Positions 24,952 to 33,478 of a DNA stretch of 64,000 nt are shown piece after piece (within the stretch, counting starts at the first letter, position 1; each line of letters begins with the position of its first letter). The stretch covers positions 1,722,001 to 1,786,000 of the forward strand of contig NC_018868.3 of the NCBI RefSeq assembly GCF_000305785.2, given 5' to 3'. Position numbers and translations under genes: made by a program. This stretch comes from Simiduia agarivorans SA1 = DSM 21679 (GTDB lineage: Bacteria; Pseudomonadota; Gammaproteobacteria; Pseudomonadales; Cellvibrionaceae). The notes beneath the pieces were generated by a model, which saw nothing but the letters and a program-made list of their open reading frames with translations, ran no database searches and was not told the DNA's origin.

Positions 24952-27303
24952 ATGCGCCCATTTACCAAACACCCACTCAGTCTGTTGATATCTGCCTCAG
25001 TGCTGGCGCTCAGCCTGCCCGCATTGGCCCAGGACGATGCCGAAGACAAAGAATTGCTCGAAGAAATTACCGTCACCGCGACCAAGCGTGCCGCCAGCGT
25101 GGCGGATATTCCCTTTAACATTTCCGCCATTGGTGAGAAAGAACTGCGCAAGCGCAACATCACCGACCTGAAAGCCCTGCTGCAGGATTCGGTTGAGATC
25201 AGCGCCCCGGCCAACTCGGCGCGGGTAGCAGACTCCGTCACCGTGCGCGGTCTGAACGTCTCGCCGGTTAACCAGAACAACCTGGAGTTTTTCGTCCGCT
25301 CTACACTGGCTTATTACCTGGATGAAACGCCGCTGCCCAACATCGGCTACCGGATCAAGGATATTGCCCGGGTGGAAACCCTGCTCGGCCCACAGGGCAC
25401 CCTGTACGGTTCCGGCAGCTTGGGCGGCACCATCCGCTACATTACCAACCAACCGGAATTTGATGAATTCACCGCCGACTTCAATACCGGCCTGTATCAG
25501 ACCGCCGGCGGCGGTCTGAGCTCAGACACCGATATCGTAGTAAACCTGCCGTTAAGTGAAAACCTGGCTCTGCGCGGCTCGCTCGCCTATCTGGACGAAG
25601 CCGGTTACACCGACCGGGTAATTTCACCGTCCTTCCGCGACGGCCAGAACGGCAACCCACCGGCCTGGACCAACCCGAACGGTTCCGACCGCAGCGTGTA
25701 TGAAAACGACGATTACCAGCGCGCCACCACCGGCAAACTGGCACTGGCCTGGAAGATCAACGACGACGCCAAGCTGACCCTGACCCACGCCACCCAGAAT
25801 CAACTGGCGCACGGTTCACGCGGCGGCACCCTGGACCCGGATGCGGCCGAAGACACTTTCCAGTACGACATGGATACCGTTGTTGGCCGCTACGAAGAAT
25901 TTTCCGACCGCAGCTTTGACCTCACCAGTGTGGATCTGGAGTGGGCACTTGGCTTTGCTGATCTGGCGTCCTCTACGTCCTACTTTAAAGACAGCCGCGA
26001 AGGCCAGGCCAACTACGGCATCGGCTTTGTGTACTACGGCGACTGGGGCTGGAGCGGCCTGACACCGGAAAACACCAGCGAAAGCCCGTACATGTTGTTC
26101 GATAACACCTATTCCGGCCTGAGCCATGAAACCCGCCTGGTGTCCAACAATGAAGGCCCGCTGAACTGGGTAGGCGGTATCTACTACACCGAACAAAAAC
26201 GCAACCTGACGTTCTCCGAGCGCTTCCCGACGTTGGATCAGGTGGGCGGCATCGATCGCGACGCGGTGGGTGGTGACGTGGATGAAGGTTATTCGGAAGA
26301 CATCAACTCCAACTATAAGGAATTGGCTGTGTTCGGCGAGCTGACCTATGCCATTACCGACAAGTGGGATGTGACCGGTGGTATCCGGGTATTCAACTAC
26401 TCCGATGAAGCTGACCCGCAAATTACCGATTATGCCTTCGGCCTGGTGGACACCAAAGGCGCCATCGAGAACAAAGAAAGCGGTAAGCGTTTTTACAAGC
26501 TGAACACCTCCTATGACCTCACCGATGACATGATGCTGTACGCGACCGCATCTCAGGGCTTCCGCCGCGGCGGCACCAACGGTTTTAAAGATCTGGGCGG
26601 CAACACTGTGGCCGACACCACCCAGAATTATGAGCCGGATTCTGTCGACAACTATGAATTGGGTATCAAGGGTAACCTGTTTGACGACAAGCTGTATGTA
26701 CAGACTAACGTCTATCGCATCAATTGGAAAAACACCCAGACCTACTTCAGCCAGGACGTGAATTTCTTCCCGCTCAACGGCACCGTGAACGGCCCGGATG
26801 CGGTATCAAAAGGCTGGGAATTTTCTTCTCGTCTGAGCGTGACCGATCACATCTCTCTGACCTATGGCACTGCCACTACACAGGCCGAGTGGGCTGAAAC
26901 CAAGGAAGTATGTACCTATTCCGATGGTTCCGAGTGTCGCACCTGGGAGAAAGGCGGCAAGCTGGGCGGCGCACCTAAGTGGCGCCATAAACTCGGTGTG
27001 AATTTTGACACTACGCTCGATAACGGTTTGGGGCTTAGCGCCAGTTTACGTGGGTCCTACACCAGCAAAATCCAGAGCGATCGCGCCGACTCACCGGATG
27101 AGGAAGTGTACGAGTACGATGCATACACCCTGTGGCACGCCAACGCAGGTGTCAGCAGCGACAACTGGGATGCCGGTCTGTGGATTCAGAACCTGGCCAA
27201 CGAACGCGCTGAGGTGTCTTATCAATCTGAGAACTACGTGGGCGATCGTCTGATTACCACCATGCCACGCACCGTGGGCGTGAACTTCTCCTACCACTGG
27301 TAA
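24952..27303 (+). CDS. TonB-dependent outer-membrane receptor
   Basis: 783 residues. Start ATG 24952 follows GGGGGAGG at 6 nt and opens a signal peptide (LSLLISASVLALSLPALAQ). After it come a TonB-box-like EEITVTATKR (about 37-46), a plug domain (VADIPFNISAIGEKEL ... GTLYGSGSLGGTIRYITNQP) and a long beta-rich barrel ending in the aromatic F-S-Y-H-W required for outer-membrane insertion. The family imports siderophores, vitamin B12, oligosaccharides or other large solutes using TonB energy. No surface SusD-like partner or siderophore gene is adjacent, so the ligand is unknown. A strong terminator closes it 26 nt downstream. Confidence 0.92.
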   Translation: MRPFTKHPLSLLISASVLALSLPALAQDDAEDKELLEEITVTATKRAASVADIPFNISAIGEKELRKRNITDLKALLQDSVEISAPANSARVADSVTVRGLNVSPVNQNNLEFFVRSTLAYYLDETPLPNIGYRIKDIARVETLLGPQGTLYGSGSLGGTIRYITNQPEFDEFTADFNTGLYQTAGGGLSSDTDIVVNLPLSENLALRGSLAYLDEAGYTDRVISPSFRDGQNGNPPAWTNPNGSDRSVYENDDYQRATTGKLALAWKINDDAKLTLTHATQNQLAHGSRGGTLDPDAAEDTFQYDMDTVVGRYEEFSDRSFDLTSVDLEWALGFADLASSTSYFKDSREGQANYGIGFVYYGDWGWSGLTPENTSESPYMLFDNTYSGLSHETRLVSNNEGPLNWVGGIYYTEQKRNLTFSERFPTLDQVGGIDRDAVGGDVDEGYSEDINSNYKELAVFGELTYAITDKWDVTGGIRVFNYSDEADPQITDYAFGLVDTKGAIENKESGKRFYKLNTSYDLTDDMMLYATASQGFRRGGTNGFKDLGGNTVADTTQNYEPDSVDNYELGIKGNLFDDKLYVQTNVYRINWKNTQTYFSQDVNFFPLNGTVNGPDAVSKGWEFSSRLSVTDHISLTYGTATTQAEWAETKEVCTYSDGSECRTWEKGGKLGGAPKWRHKLGVNFDTTLDNGLGLSASLRGSYTSKIQSDRADSPDEEVYEYDAYTLWHANAGVSSDNWDAGLWIQNLANERAEVSYQSENYVGDRLITTMPRTVGVNFSYHW

Positions 27304-27328
27304 AGCGTTTTCTTGATTGACTCCCTCT

Positions 27329-27355
27329 GGCCCCTTTTACAGGGGCCTTTTTTTT
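27329..27355 (+). terminator. Intrinsic terminator of the receptor gene
   Basis: GGCCCC-TTTTACA-GGGGCC followed by eight T on the plus strand, 26 nt after the receptor stop codon. Confidence 0.85.
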
Positions 27356-27399
27356 GGGGGCAAGCTGGAGCGGATGGCCACCCCACCGTTACGACAGAA

Positions 27400-28359
27400 T
27401 CAGAACTCCAATTGGATCTGCAGCCCCTGATAGCCTTGCACATTCATGGCCACGGGCGGTGCACTGGTAAAGCCCACGGTGCCGCGCTTGATCCATTGAT
27501 AACCCATGCCGTAATTGATCCAACCGCTGACTGAATCGATGGGGTCCAGCACAAAGAGACCGGCTTTATCCAGAAAACTGGCTTCGCCCCGACGCGCAAT
27601 GGACGCCTTCAGCTGCAATTTTTTCTGAAACGCAAATTCACCCCACAAGGCGCCGCCAATGGGCGTGACAAACATGTCCTGCAAAGAAGGAATTTCGTAA
27701 AAGGCTTCCAGCCCGTATTCCCAATAAAACGTGGACATGAGCGCGGTGTATACGAAGGAATTCCACTGGTTGTAACCCGCCGCTCGTGCAGCTTGGTAAT
27801 AAACACCGCCGAAATAAGGATGGCCAATATAATTAATCCAGAATGGATCTTCGTCCCACACTGGCCCTTTCTGCACATTTTCAACCCAGTTTTTCAACGG
27901 CGCTTCACGCGACTCGGGGTCCCAGTTGGTGTATTCGGGCGGCATCAGGTACAGGGCGTACATGACACCGAAGCCCCCCACCATAATGAGCTTGTTGTGA
28001 TCGAGAAACAGTTCGCGGTCTTCACCACAGGTGGCGGGCTTAAAAATGTCTACCGTAAATCGGCCGCGATCAAGCTGGCATTGCCGGTCTACCACAAAGT
28101 CCGGCTCGGCATGTGGTGTGTACAAGGGCTTGTCGGCATGTTTTTGTGCGCGACGCTCACGCCAGCTCAGGTCTTCGTTCACTGGCTCATCGGCCGAGGC
28201 CAACTGAAGGGCATCGGGAGAAAAATACCGGAGATCGGCCGCGTCAAATACCGGTTCCCCGGATTGACTCTGTGCCTGCGCCGGGGATAAAACGGCGAGC
28301 AGGATCAGTGAAACAAGGCCAAGTGGCCGCGCGACTTCAGTAAGGTTCCGACTTTTCAC
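27400..28359 (-). CDS. DUF3943 exported protein
   Basis: 319 residues with a signal peptide (LGLVSLILLAVLSPAQA). The region NYIGHPYFGGVYYQAARAAGYNQWNSFVYTALMSTFYWEYGLEAFYEIPSLQDMFVTPIGGALWGE (about 170-240) matches what I know of DUF3943, a family of unknown function often found as exported or envelope proteins. The C-terminus QGLQIQLEF has an alternating pattern ending in Phe, which may hint at a beta-barrel. It is convergent with the receptor gene and divergent from the EamA transporter. Function unknown. Confidence 0.75.
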   Translation of the reverse strand: MKSRNLTEVARPLGLVSLILLAVLSPAQAQSQSGEPVFDAADLRYFSPDALQLASADEPVNEDLSWRERRAQKHADKPLYTPHAEPDFVVDRQCQLDRGRFTVDIFKPATCGEDRELFLDHNKLIMVGGFGVMYALYLMPPEYTNWDPESREAPLKNWVENVQKGPVWDEDPFWINYIGHPYFGGVYYQAARAAGYNQWNSFVYTALMSTFYWEYGLEAFYEIPSLQDMFVTPIGGALWGEFAFQKKLQLKASIARRGEASFLDKAGLFVLDPIDSVSGWINYGMGYQWIKRGTVGFTSAPPVAMNVQGYQGLQIQLEF

Positions 28360-28681
28360 TGAATCTCAGCTCCATGCCTGTAAAAGTATTGTTATTTCGA
28401 TGCCTGCAGTTTATCGTCTCCATTCCTTCTAGGGAAATCATCATGCTTAACTATTTGTCTTTCACTCATCACACACTTTGTGTCGTGCGCGAGCTGTGCC
28501 CGGTGGCCATTTGGCTATGGGCGGGCAGTGCGGCCGTGTGTGGATCAGGCAAACGTTAAACAACCTTCACACCGGCTGCTCTCAGCAGCGCGGTGTGCCG
28601 AATCCGATTTTCAATCCAACGTCCGATATTCGATTCCCCCGCTGCTGATCCCGGTCACTATTACCGTTTGGGGAATACGCC
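28360..28681. other. Intergenic region with a hairpin
   Basis: 322 bp between the divergent DUF3943 and EamA genes. A hairpin pairs CACACCG-GCTGCT with AGCAGC-CGGTGTG (about 28568-28597, one bulge) without a U-tract. A 38-codon frame at 28443-28559 (MLNYLSFTHHTLCVV...) has only a weak ribosome site and no recognisable feature; I do not call it a gene. Confidence 0.4.
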
Positions 28682-29635
28682 ATGGACGAACCACCACAAC
28701 ACACGCAACGCGACAGCACCGGCGCCTGGCTCGCCGTCGGCTCCATTACGCTGTTTTCAGCCAAGCCCATTTTTATCAAGTGGGCCTACGAATACGGCGT
28801 GGACGCCACCACGCTGATGACCCTGCGGCTGCTGATCTCGGCACCGTTTTTCTTGCTGGCGGGCGCGTGGGCAATCCGCCAGCGACGCCCCAGTGTGCGC
28901 GATGGGGTGCTGGCCGCAGGACTTGGCCTGTTGGGTGCCTACCTGTCCGGTTGGCTGGATATGGCCGGGTTGATGTTCATTCCGGCACAGCTCGAACGCA
29001 TGTTGCTGTTTACCTACCCTATTTTTACGGTGCTGCTGGGTTGGCTCTTGTGCAGAACCCCGGTCACGCGCGCCATTGGTGTGTGCATGCTGCTGACCTA
29101 TTCCGGCCTGGCTCTGATGTTCGGCGCCGATTACGCGCTGCACGGCGACAATATCACTGTCGGTACCCTGCTGGTGCTGGCCGCTTCCTTCAGCTTTGCG
29201 CTCTACATGATTCTGAGCCAGCCACCCATTCACCGCATGGGTTCCGTTGCGTTTACGGCGATCATGATGTTAAGCGCCACTGTCGCGATTTGCCTGCATC
29301 ATGCCGTGGTCGGCCCCATGACGGACCAGCACACGTCACTGGCGGCCCAACCGCTTGAAATCTGGGTGATTGCCGGGCTGCTGGCCGGCCTCTGCACGGT
29401 GACGCCGGCATTCATGGGCAGTGAGGCGGTCAAGCGGCTCGGGCCGCAACAGGTGAGCCTGATGGGCAATGCCGGCCCGATTATCACCAGCCTTCTGGCG
29501 GTCGGATTTCTGGGAGAAGTCCTGAGTTTGCAGCATGCGCTGGGCATGGCGCTGATCGTGATTGGGATTGCGATATTACAGCGTCCGCCGTCGGGCTGGC
29601 GGCGCCCCAAACTGCGCCCCGCGGGATCACGGTAG
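28682..29635 (+). CDS. EamA/DMT-family transporter
   Basis: 317 residues with about ten predicted membrane helices in two homologous halves, the drug/metabolite transporter (EamA) layout. The first half shows GAWLAVGSITLFSAKPIFIKWAYEYGVDATTLMTLRLL, and the second half ends with LGMALIVIGIAILQRPPSGW. It sits in the inner membrane. Members export amino acids, nucleobases or other metabolites; the substrate here cannot be assigned. It is monocistronic, followed by a perfect 16-bp palindrome at 29701. Confidence 0.85.
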   Translation: MDEPPQHTQRDSTGAWLAVGSITLFSAKPIFIKWAYEYGVDATTLMTLRLLISAPFFLLAGAWAIRQRRPSVRDGVLAAGLGLLGAYLSGWLDMAGLMFIPAQLERMLLFTYPIFTVLLGWLLCRTPVTRAIGVCMLLTYSGLALMFGADYALHGDNITVGTLLVLAASFSFALYMILSQPPIHRMGSVAFTAIMMLSATVAICLHHAVVGPMTDQHTSLAAQPLEIWVIAGLLAGLCTVTPAFMGSEAVKRLGPQQVSLMGNAGPIITSLLAVGFLGEVLSLQHALGMALIVIGIAILQRPPSGWRRPKLRPAGSR

Positions 29636-29700
29636 CTGACAGGTTATTTATTACTAACCGGAATCTCGCACCGTCGAGGCTATTTACGGGGCCCCTCATT

Positions 29701-29736
29701 CCTCTGCTGCAGGCCAGCCCTGGCCTGCAGCAGAGG
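29701..29736. terminator. Perfect 16-bp hairpin between EamA and nrdB genes
   Basis: CCTCTGCTGCAGGCCA-GCCC-TGGCCTGCAGCAGAGG, a perfect stem with a 4-nt loop about 65 nt after the EamA stop. It has no U-tract on either side, so it may end transcription factor-dependently, stabilise the mRNA 3' end, or be a dispersed repeat unit. Confidence 0.5.
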
Positions 29737-29767
29737 GTTCACAACCGATACACACACAATTCACACC

Positions 29768-29776
29768 TTATCCACA
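29768..29776 (+). promoter_or_regulatory. DnaA box upstream of nrdB
   Basis: TTATCCACA, a perfect consensus DnaA box, 5 nt before the first candidate NrdR box. DnaA control of ribonucleotide reductase promoters is known in Escherichia coli and reported in Pseudomonas; here it is inferred from position. Confidence 0.55.
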
Positions 29777-29780
29777 GGGA

Positions 29781-29827
29781 CAACTATATCTTGTGTTATT
29801 GCCATTTAGAATTTGCATATCTAGTGG
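29781..29827 (+). promoter_or_regulatory. Two candidate NrdR boxes
   Basis: CAACTATATCTTGTGT (29781-29796) matches the NrdR box consensus acaCwAtATaTwGtgt at 13 of 16 positions. A weaker copy, TTTGCATATCTAGTGG (29812-29827), lies exactly 31 bp further on (about three helical turns), the spacing NrdR needs. The second copy overlaps the putative -35 element, consistent with repression. Confidence 0.6.
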
Positions 29828-29840
29828 TAGCGGTTACACT
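29813..29840 (+). promoter_or_regulatory. Putative sigma-70 promoter of nrdB
   Basis: TTGCAT (29813-29818), a 16-nt spacer and TACACT (29835-29840). Transcription would start near 29847, leaving an untranslated leader of about 270 nt before nrdB. It is positioned under the candidate NrdR boxes. Confidence 0.45.
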
Positions 29841-29846
29841 ACCCCC

Positions 29847-30115
29847 TATCGAAGCCACCAGCACAAACGCCAGATAACGGCGCGGGTGGGTTCAACAGAT
29901 TTCGCTGGCCAGACTGGTTAACCAGCAGCGCCATTGCACCGGGTAACAGGATGTAGCCGTTTTTCTCCTCCTGTTTATTGGTTGGCCAAGGGTTTCAGGT
30001 GCCCTCGCCGACCCTATAGAACAACATGATTGCCAACAATCAGGCCCATAAAAAACGAACCGAAACACACAGAAACCAGACCATAAGACTTATAGCCGTT
30101 TAAGGACCATTGACC
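29847..30115 (+). other. Long nrdB leader without coding signal
   Basis: About 270 nt between the putative start point and the nrdB ATG. It contains short pairing segments such as GCTGG...CCAGC around 29903-29927, but no recognised riboswitch core and no reading frame. Whether it is a structured leader or simply a remnant of a lost nrdA junction cannot be decided by eye. Confidence 0.35.
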
Positions 30116-31357
30116 ATGCTGAGTTGGGACGACTACGAATCAGAAGCCCCCATTGCCAAACCCGAACCGCAACCGGCCACTGCCCCAGCCGCTGCCCCCG
30201 TGCAGCCGGCTGTTCAGGCAGAGCCGGTAGCGGCCCAAGCGGCCGCCAGCGAACCCGCCAACGATGCTGTGGCCAAGGCGCGCGAAGCGATCGCCAACCT
30301 GGACACAGCGGCGGGCGTCGCGGATCTGGAAATGGGCGCCGCCCGGGTGCAGGTAGACGACAAACGCATGATCAACTGCCGCGCCGACCTGAACCAGCTG
30401 GTGCCATTCAAATACGAATGGGCCTGGCAGAAGTACCTGGATGGCTGCGCCAATCACTGGATGCCCCAGGAAATCAACATGACCGCCGACGTGGCCCTGT
30501 GGAAATCCAACGACGGTCTGACCGAAGATGAACGCCGCATCGTGATGCGCTCGCTGGGTTACTTCTCCACCGCCGACTCTCTGGTAGCCAACAATCTGGT
30601 ACTGGCCATTTACCGCCTGATCACCAACCCCGAATGCCGCCAGTACATTCTGCGTCAGGGTTTTGAAGAAGCAATTCACACTCACGCTTACCAGTACTGC
30701 ATCGAATCACTGGGCATGGATGAAGGCGAAGTATTCAACATGTACCGCGAGCTGCCGTCGGTAGCCAACAAGGCGGCCTGGAGCCTCAAACACACCCAGT
30801 CGCTGTCGGACCCCACCTTCAAAACCGGTACGCCCGAGACCGACCAGGAACTGCTGCGCAACCTGATCGCCTTCTACGTGGTGACCGAGGGCATCTTTTT
30901 CTACTGTGGCTTTACCCAGATTCTGGCCATGGGCCGCCGCAATAAGATGACTGGTGTATCCGAGCAGTTCCAGTACATCCTGCGCGACGAATCCATGCAC
31001 CTGAACTTCGGCATCGACGTGATCAACCAGATCAAGCTGGAAAACCCGCACCTGTGGACTGCCGAGTTCAAACAGGAAGTGGTTCAGATGGTGCTGGAAG
31101 GCACCGAACTGGAAATCGCCTATGCGCGCGACTCCATGCCCCGCGGCGTGCTGGGCATGAACGCGGCCACCATGGAAGAGTACCTGCACTTCATCGCCAA
31201 CCGCCGCCTGGCTCAGCTGGGCCTGGGTGAACAGTTCCCGGGTGCACAGAACCCCTTCCCGTGGATGAGTGAAATCATGGATCTGCGCAAAGAGAAGAAC
31301 TTCTTCGAAACGCGCGTGATCGAATACCAGACCGGTGGTGCCCTGAGCTGGGAGTAA
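30116..31357 (+). CDS. nrdB: Class Ia ribonucleotide reductase beta subunit
   Basis: 413 residues. The start is ATG 30116 (AGGA 9 nt upstream), giving [10 protein letters not shown], the N-terminus I know from Pseudomonas NrdB; TTG at 30110 is not needed. After an Ala/Pro/Gln-rich linker (about 15-50), the ferritin-like core shows diiron and radical residues: [17 protein letters not shown] holds the Glu, the His and the Tyr (HAYQY) corresponding to Escherichia coli E115/H118/Y122, and [15 protein letters not shown] holds the second Glu-xx-His pair. It supplies the tyrosyl radical that NrdA uses to make dNTPs. nrdA is not adjacent on either side, which is unusual. A G/C hairpin (31374-31392) follows without a U-tract. 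Confidence 0.95.
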   Translation: MLSWDDYESEAPIAKPEPQPATAPAAAPVQPAVQAEPVAAQAAASEPANDAVAKAREAIANLDTAAGVADLEMGAARVQVDDKRMINCRADLNQLVPFKYEWAWQKYLDGCANHWMPQEINMTADVALWKSNDGLTEDERRIVMRSLGYFSTADSLVANNLVLAIYRLITNPECRQYILRQGFEEAIHTHAYQYCIESLGMDEGEVFNMYRELPSVANKAAWSLKHTQSLSDPTFKTGTPETDQELLRNLIAFYVVTEGIFFYCGFTQILAMGRRNKMTGVSEQFQYILRDESMHLNFGIDVINQIKLENPHLWTAEFKQEVVQMVLEGTELEIAYARDSMPRGVLGMNAATMEEYLHFIANRRLAQLGLGEQFPGAQNPFPWMSEIMDLRKEKNFFETRVIEYQTGGALSWE

Positions 31358-31373
31358 TCATCACCGGTGATCC

Positions 31374-31392
31374 GGGGCGCAACTGGCGCCCC
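31374..31392 (+). terminator. G/C hairpin after nrdB
   Basis: GGGGCGC-AACTG-GCGCCCC, 17 nt after the nrdB stop, without a U-tract. It may protect the nrdB mRNA 3' end or attenuate rather than fully terminate, letting the small downstream gene be co-transcribed. Confidence 0.45.
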
Positions 31393-31430
31393 TAACGACC
31401 TAACCTGCAAGGACCCTGCAAGGAGGAACC

Positions 31431-31637
31431 ATGTCGCACCCGCCCCGCGATCACCAAGACTTACAGCAAGAAGCCATTCTTATCAGCCTGGATCAACTCA
31501 GCCAGACCCTCGAGGTGATGGCCAAGGTTGTCAGCCGTCTCAAGCAGCAAATCGCCGAAAACACCGACAAGACCCAGGACAGCCGTGCCGGCGGCCGCCG
31601 TGCCAGCGACAGACAAGCCTCCAATGCTTTCCATTAG
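31431..31637 (+). CDS. Small coiled-coil protein downstream of nrdB
   Basis: 68 residues with an excellent ribosome site (AAGGAGG, 5 nt before ATG). Residues 10-45 (LQQEAILISLDQLSQTLEVMAKVVSRLKQQIAE) are a predicted amphipathic coiled coil; the tail is basic (GGRRASDRQ). No signal peptide or membrane segment. I do not recognise the family. It lies 73 nt after nrdB on the same strand and 63 nt before a diguanylate cyclase gene, so co-expression with either is possible. Confidence 0.65.
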   Translation: MSHPPRDHQDLQQEAILISLDQLSQTLEVMAKVVSRLKQQIAENTDKTQDSRAGGRRASDRQASNAFH

Positions 31638-31700
31638 GCCCAATCATGGCCCTGGCGGGATATCGTCTATACTCGGTAAAAGCATTGGAATTATTGCTGC

Positions 31701-32606
31701 ATGGCCAAGATTTTTATTGTCGATGACGTAGAGGACAACATTAAACTCCTCTGGTACAACCTAGAGGATGACGGCCACGAGGTAGCGTCCGCCATGTCGG
31801 GCCAGGAATGCCTGGACAAGGCACCCGGATTCGAGCCAGACGTCATTCTGCTCGATATGATGATGCCGGGAATGAGCGGCATCGAGACCCTGACGGCACT
31901 CAAAGCCCTGCCCGCCATGGACAATATTCCGGTCATTATGGTGTCGGCCAATGACAGCGACGACTCCATTATTGATGCGTTGGATCAGGGCGCGCACGAC
32001 TTCATCTCCAAACCCTTTATTTACCCCGTACTTGAAGCAAGAGTGCGTTCTGCGGTCCGGCTCAAACAGAGTCAGGAAGAGCTCGAAGCAGCCAACGGCC
32101 GGCTGGCCATGCTGGCATCCACCGACTCCCTCACCCAATGTGTTAATCGCCGGCAGTTTTTTGAATTAAGTGGCTCAGAGTTCGCCAAAGCCAAGCGCCA
32201 TGCCCACCCGCTTTCGGTGATCATGCTGGATGCGGACAAATTCAAGGCAATCAACGACACTTACGGGCACGCCATGGGTGACGAAGCCTTACTGCGTATC
32301 GCGGACGTCGCCAGAGGCTGTATCCGCGAGTCAGACATACTTGCCCGCCTGGGCGGTGAAGAGTTTGCTATTTGTTGCCCAGGCTCCACCGTGGACGGCG
32401 CCATCCGCATCGCCGAGCGTATCCGGGAGGCGATTGCCAAAGAGGTGATCGAATGCAATGGCCAAACGGCACAGTTTACGGTGAGTATGGGGGTTACCGA
32501 ATATACCGGGGCAGAACAGGCGTTTGACCAATTATTGAACCGTGCCGACCGCCTGCTCTATCGCGCCAAAGAAGAGGGGCGCAACCGGGTGATTTCCGGC
32601 GTCTGA
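31701..32606 (+). CDS. Response regulator with GGDEF diguanylate cyclase domain
   Basis: 301 residues in PleD/WspR-like layout. The receiver domain (1-125) has the acidic pocket DD at 8-9, the phospho-accepting Asp at 52 in ILLDMMMPG and a Lys in FISKPF. A short coiled linker (about 120-140) leads to the GGDEF domain with active-site GGEEF at about 218-222. An RESD motif five residues before it is the allosteric I-site, so product inhibition by c-di-GMP is expected. It makes c-di-GMP when phosphorylated; the partner kinase is not in the window. It lies immediately upstream of three CsrB-like RNAs, and both systems commonly govern the motile-to-sessile switch. Confidence 0.93.
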   Translation: MAKIFIVDDVEDNIKLLWYNLEDDGHEVASAMSGQECLDKAPGFEPDVILLDMMMPGMSGIETLTALKALPAMDNIPVIMVSANDSDDSIIDALDQGAHDFISKPFIYPVLEARVRSAVRLKQSQEELEAANGRLAMLASTDSLTQCVNRRQFFELSGSEFAKAKRHAHPLSVIMLDADKFKAINDTYGHAMGDEALLRIADVARGCIRESDILARLGGEEFAICCPGSTVDGAIRIAERIREAIAKEVIECNGQTAQFTVSMGVTEYTGAEQAFDQLLNRADRLLYRAKEEGRNRVISGV

Positions 32607-32737
32607 GTCAGGTTTTTCCCACCCTTCACCCAAATGGTAACAAAGTACCAACACCGCATCGAAAGTGCGACACCGCTCACAGGCAAACCGGACCGGGTCC
32701 ACGTCCTGCAGGCCGGGCGCGGACAAAAACGCCGGCT

Positions 32738-32755
32738 TGTGCGACATTTCGTACA
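32738..32755 (+). promoter_or_regulatory. Candidate GacA-type upstream site for sRNA 1
   Basis: TGTGCGACATTTCGTACA agrees at 9 of 12 fixed positions with the GacA/UvrY upstream activating sequence TGTAAG-N6-CTTACA. It ends 57 nt before the GGA-rich RNA begins. Confidence 0.4.
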
Positions 32756-32811
32756 TGAGCTTCAGCTTTTTACCACTTTCGATGCAAACGCTCCTGACCG
32801 AGAATAAGCAT

Positions 32812-33040
32812 CAACAAGGAAGTCGACACGGATGTGTTTGAGGCCAGCGACGGTCAACGGAGGCGCCCTTAGGAAGACAGGGCCAAATAATAACGGTCAA
32901 GGAAAAGGACAGGGATTACAGGGACGCGGCAGGACGCCAGCAAGCGGCATGAAGCCAGGCCAGGAGGCCAAAAGGGACTGAACAGACCGACATTTAGGGA
33001 AACCAATTTAAAAGAGCCAGCATTGCTGGCTCTTTTCATT
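32812..33040 (+). ncRNA. CsrB/RsmZ-like sRNA, copy 1
   Basis: Inferred transcript of about 230 nt from CAACAAGGA (32812) to an intrinsic terminator (33010-33040: AAAAGAGCCAGC-ATT-GCTGGCTCTTTT). It contains about 12 GGA motifs, several as AGGA or AGGGA, and no sustained reading frame. RNAs of this type sequester the translational regulator CsrA/RsmA, which binds GGA in hairpin loops. It is the most divergent of three tandem copies but shares the CAACAAGGA start, a GCGCC block and the late TTAGGGAAA motif. The start point is estimated from alignment with the other copies (AGAATAA at about -10). Confidence 0.75.
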
Positions 33041-33091
33041 TGCGTCGGTGGTTGGGTTCACGCGGATTCACAACATCGCTCCAGCACCCGC

Positions 33092-33109
33092 TGTGCGATA
33101 TAACCTACA
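33092..33109 (+). promoter_or_regulatory. Candidate GacA-type upstream site for sRNA 2
   Basis: TGTGCGATATAACCTACA matches TGTAAG-N6-CTTACA at 9 of 12 fixed positions and shares the TGTGCG left half with the site before copy 1. It ends 79 nt before the CAACAAGGA start. Copy 3 has only the right half (CCTACA, 33395-33400), also about 80 nt upstream. Confidence 0.4.
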
Positions 33110-33187
33110 GGCCGACTGTAAAAGTCTGACATAAGCTGGCGTTCTAACCCACTGGCAACCAAACACAGCTTTGACCAGAATAACTAT

Positions 33188-33354
33188 CAACAAGGACGTA
33201 GACAGGGAAGTACTTGTTGACCACTGAAGGTCAAAGGATGCGCCAAAGGACGACGAAGGAACGATTAAAGGTCAGGGAAGAAGGAACAGGGACGACGCCA
33301 GACCACGCTTAGGGAAAAAGTTACAAAAAAGCCGGCTATGCCGGCTTTTTTCAT
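33188..33354 (+). ncRNA. CsrB/RsmZ-like sRNA, copy 2
   Basis: About 167 nt from CAACAAGGACG to the terminator GCCGGC-TAT-GCCGGC-TTTTTT (33331-33351). It contains about nine GGA motifs. The first ~57 nt are nearly identical to copy 3, including TTGACC-ACTGAA-GGTCAA, a hairpin presenting flanking GGA motifs. There are no start codons with ribosome sites in frame. Read as a CsrA/RsmA-titrating RNA; the family assignment is by motif density and architecture. Confidence 0.78.
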
Positions 33355-33478
33355 TCTGCGGTTACACGTCATGCGCTAGGCAGAAGGACAATCTCCTACA
33401 CAGGCATCAGCCAATACGCACACACACTGGCGAACCCAACCACTGGGCCAAAACCTCAGCCATTGCGACAATGGCCAC

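Noticed and set aside
28443..28559. 38-codon frame MLNYLSFTHHTLCVV...
   Set aside because: Weak ribosome site, no recognisable feature, in a hairpin-containing spacer; could be a leader peptide but unsupported.
29847..30115. Cobalamin-type riboswitch in the nrdB leader
   Set aside because: No conserved B12-box or core elements found by eye; class Ia reductase does not need B12.
32532..32756. Minus-strand 74-codon frame with a CxxC-like motif
   Set aside because: It overlaps the diguanylate cyclase 3' end, has no ribosome site, and covers the upstream site of the first sRNA.
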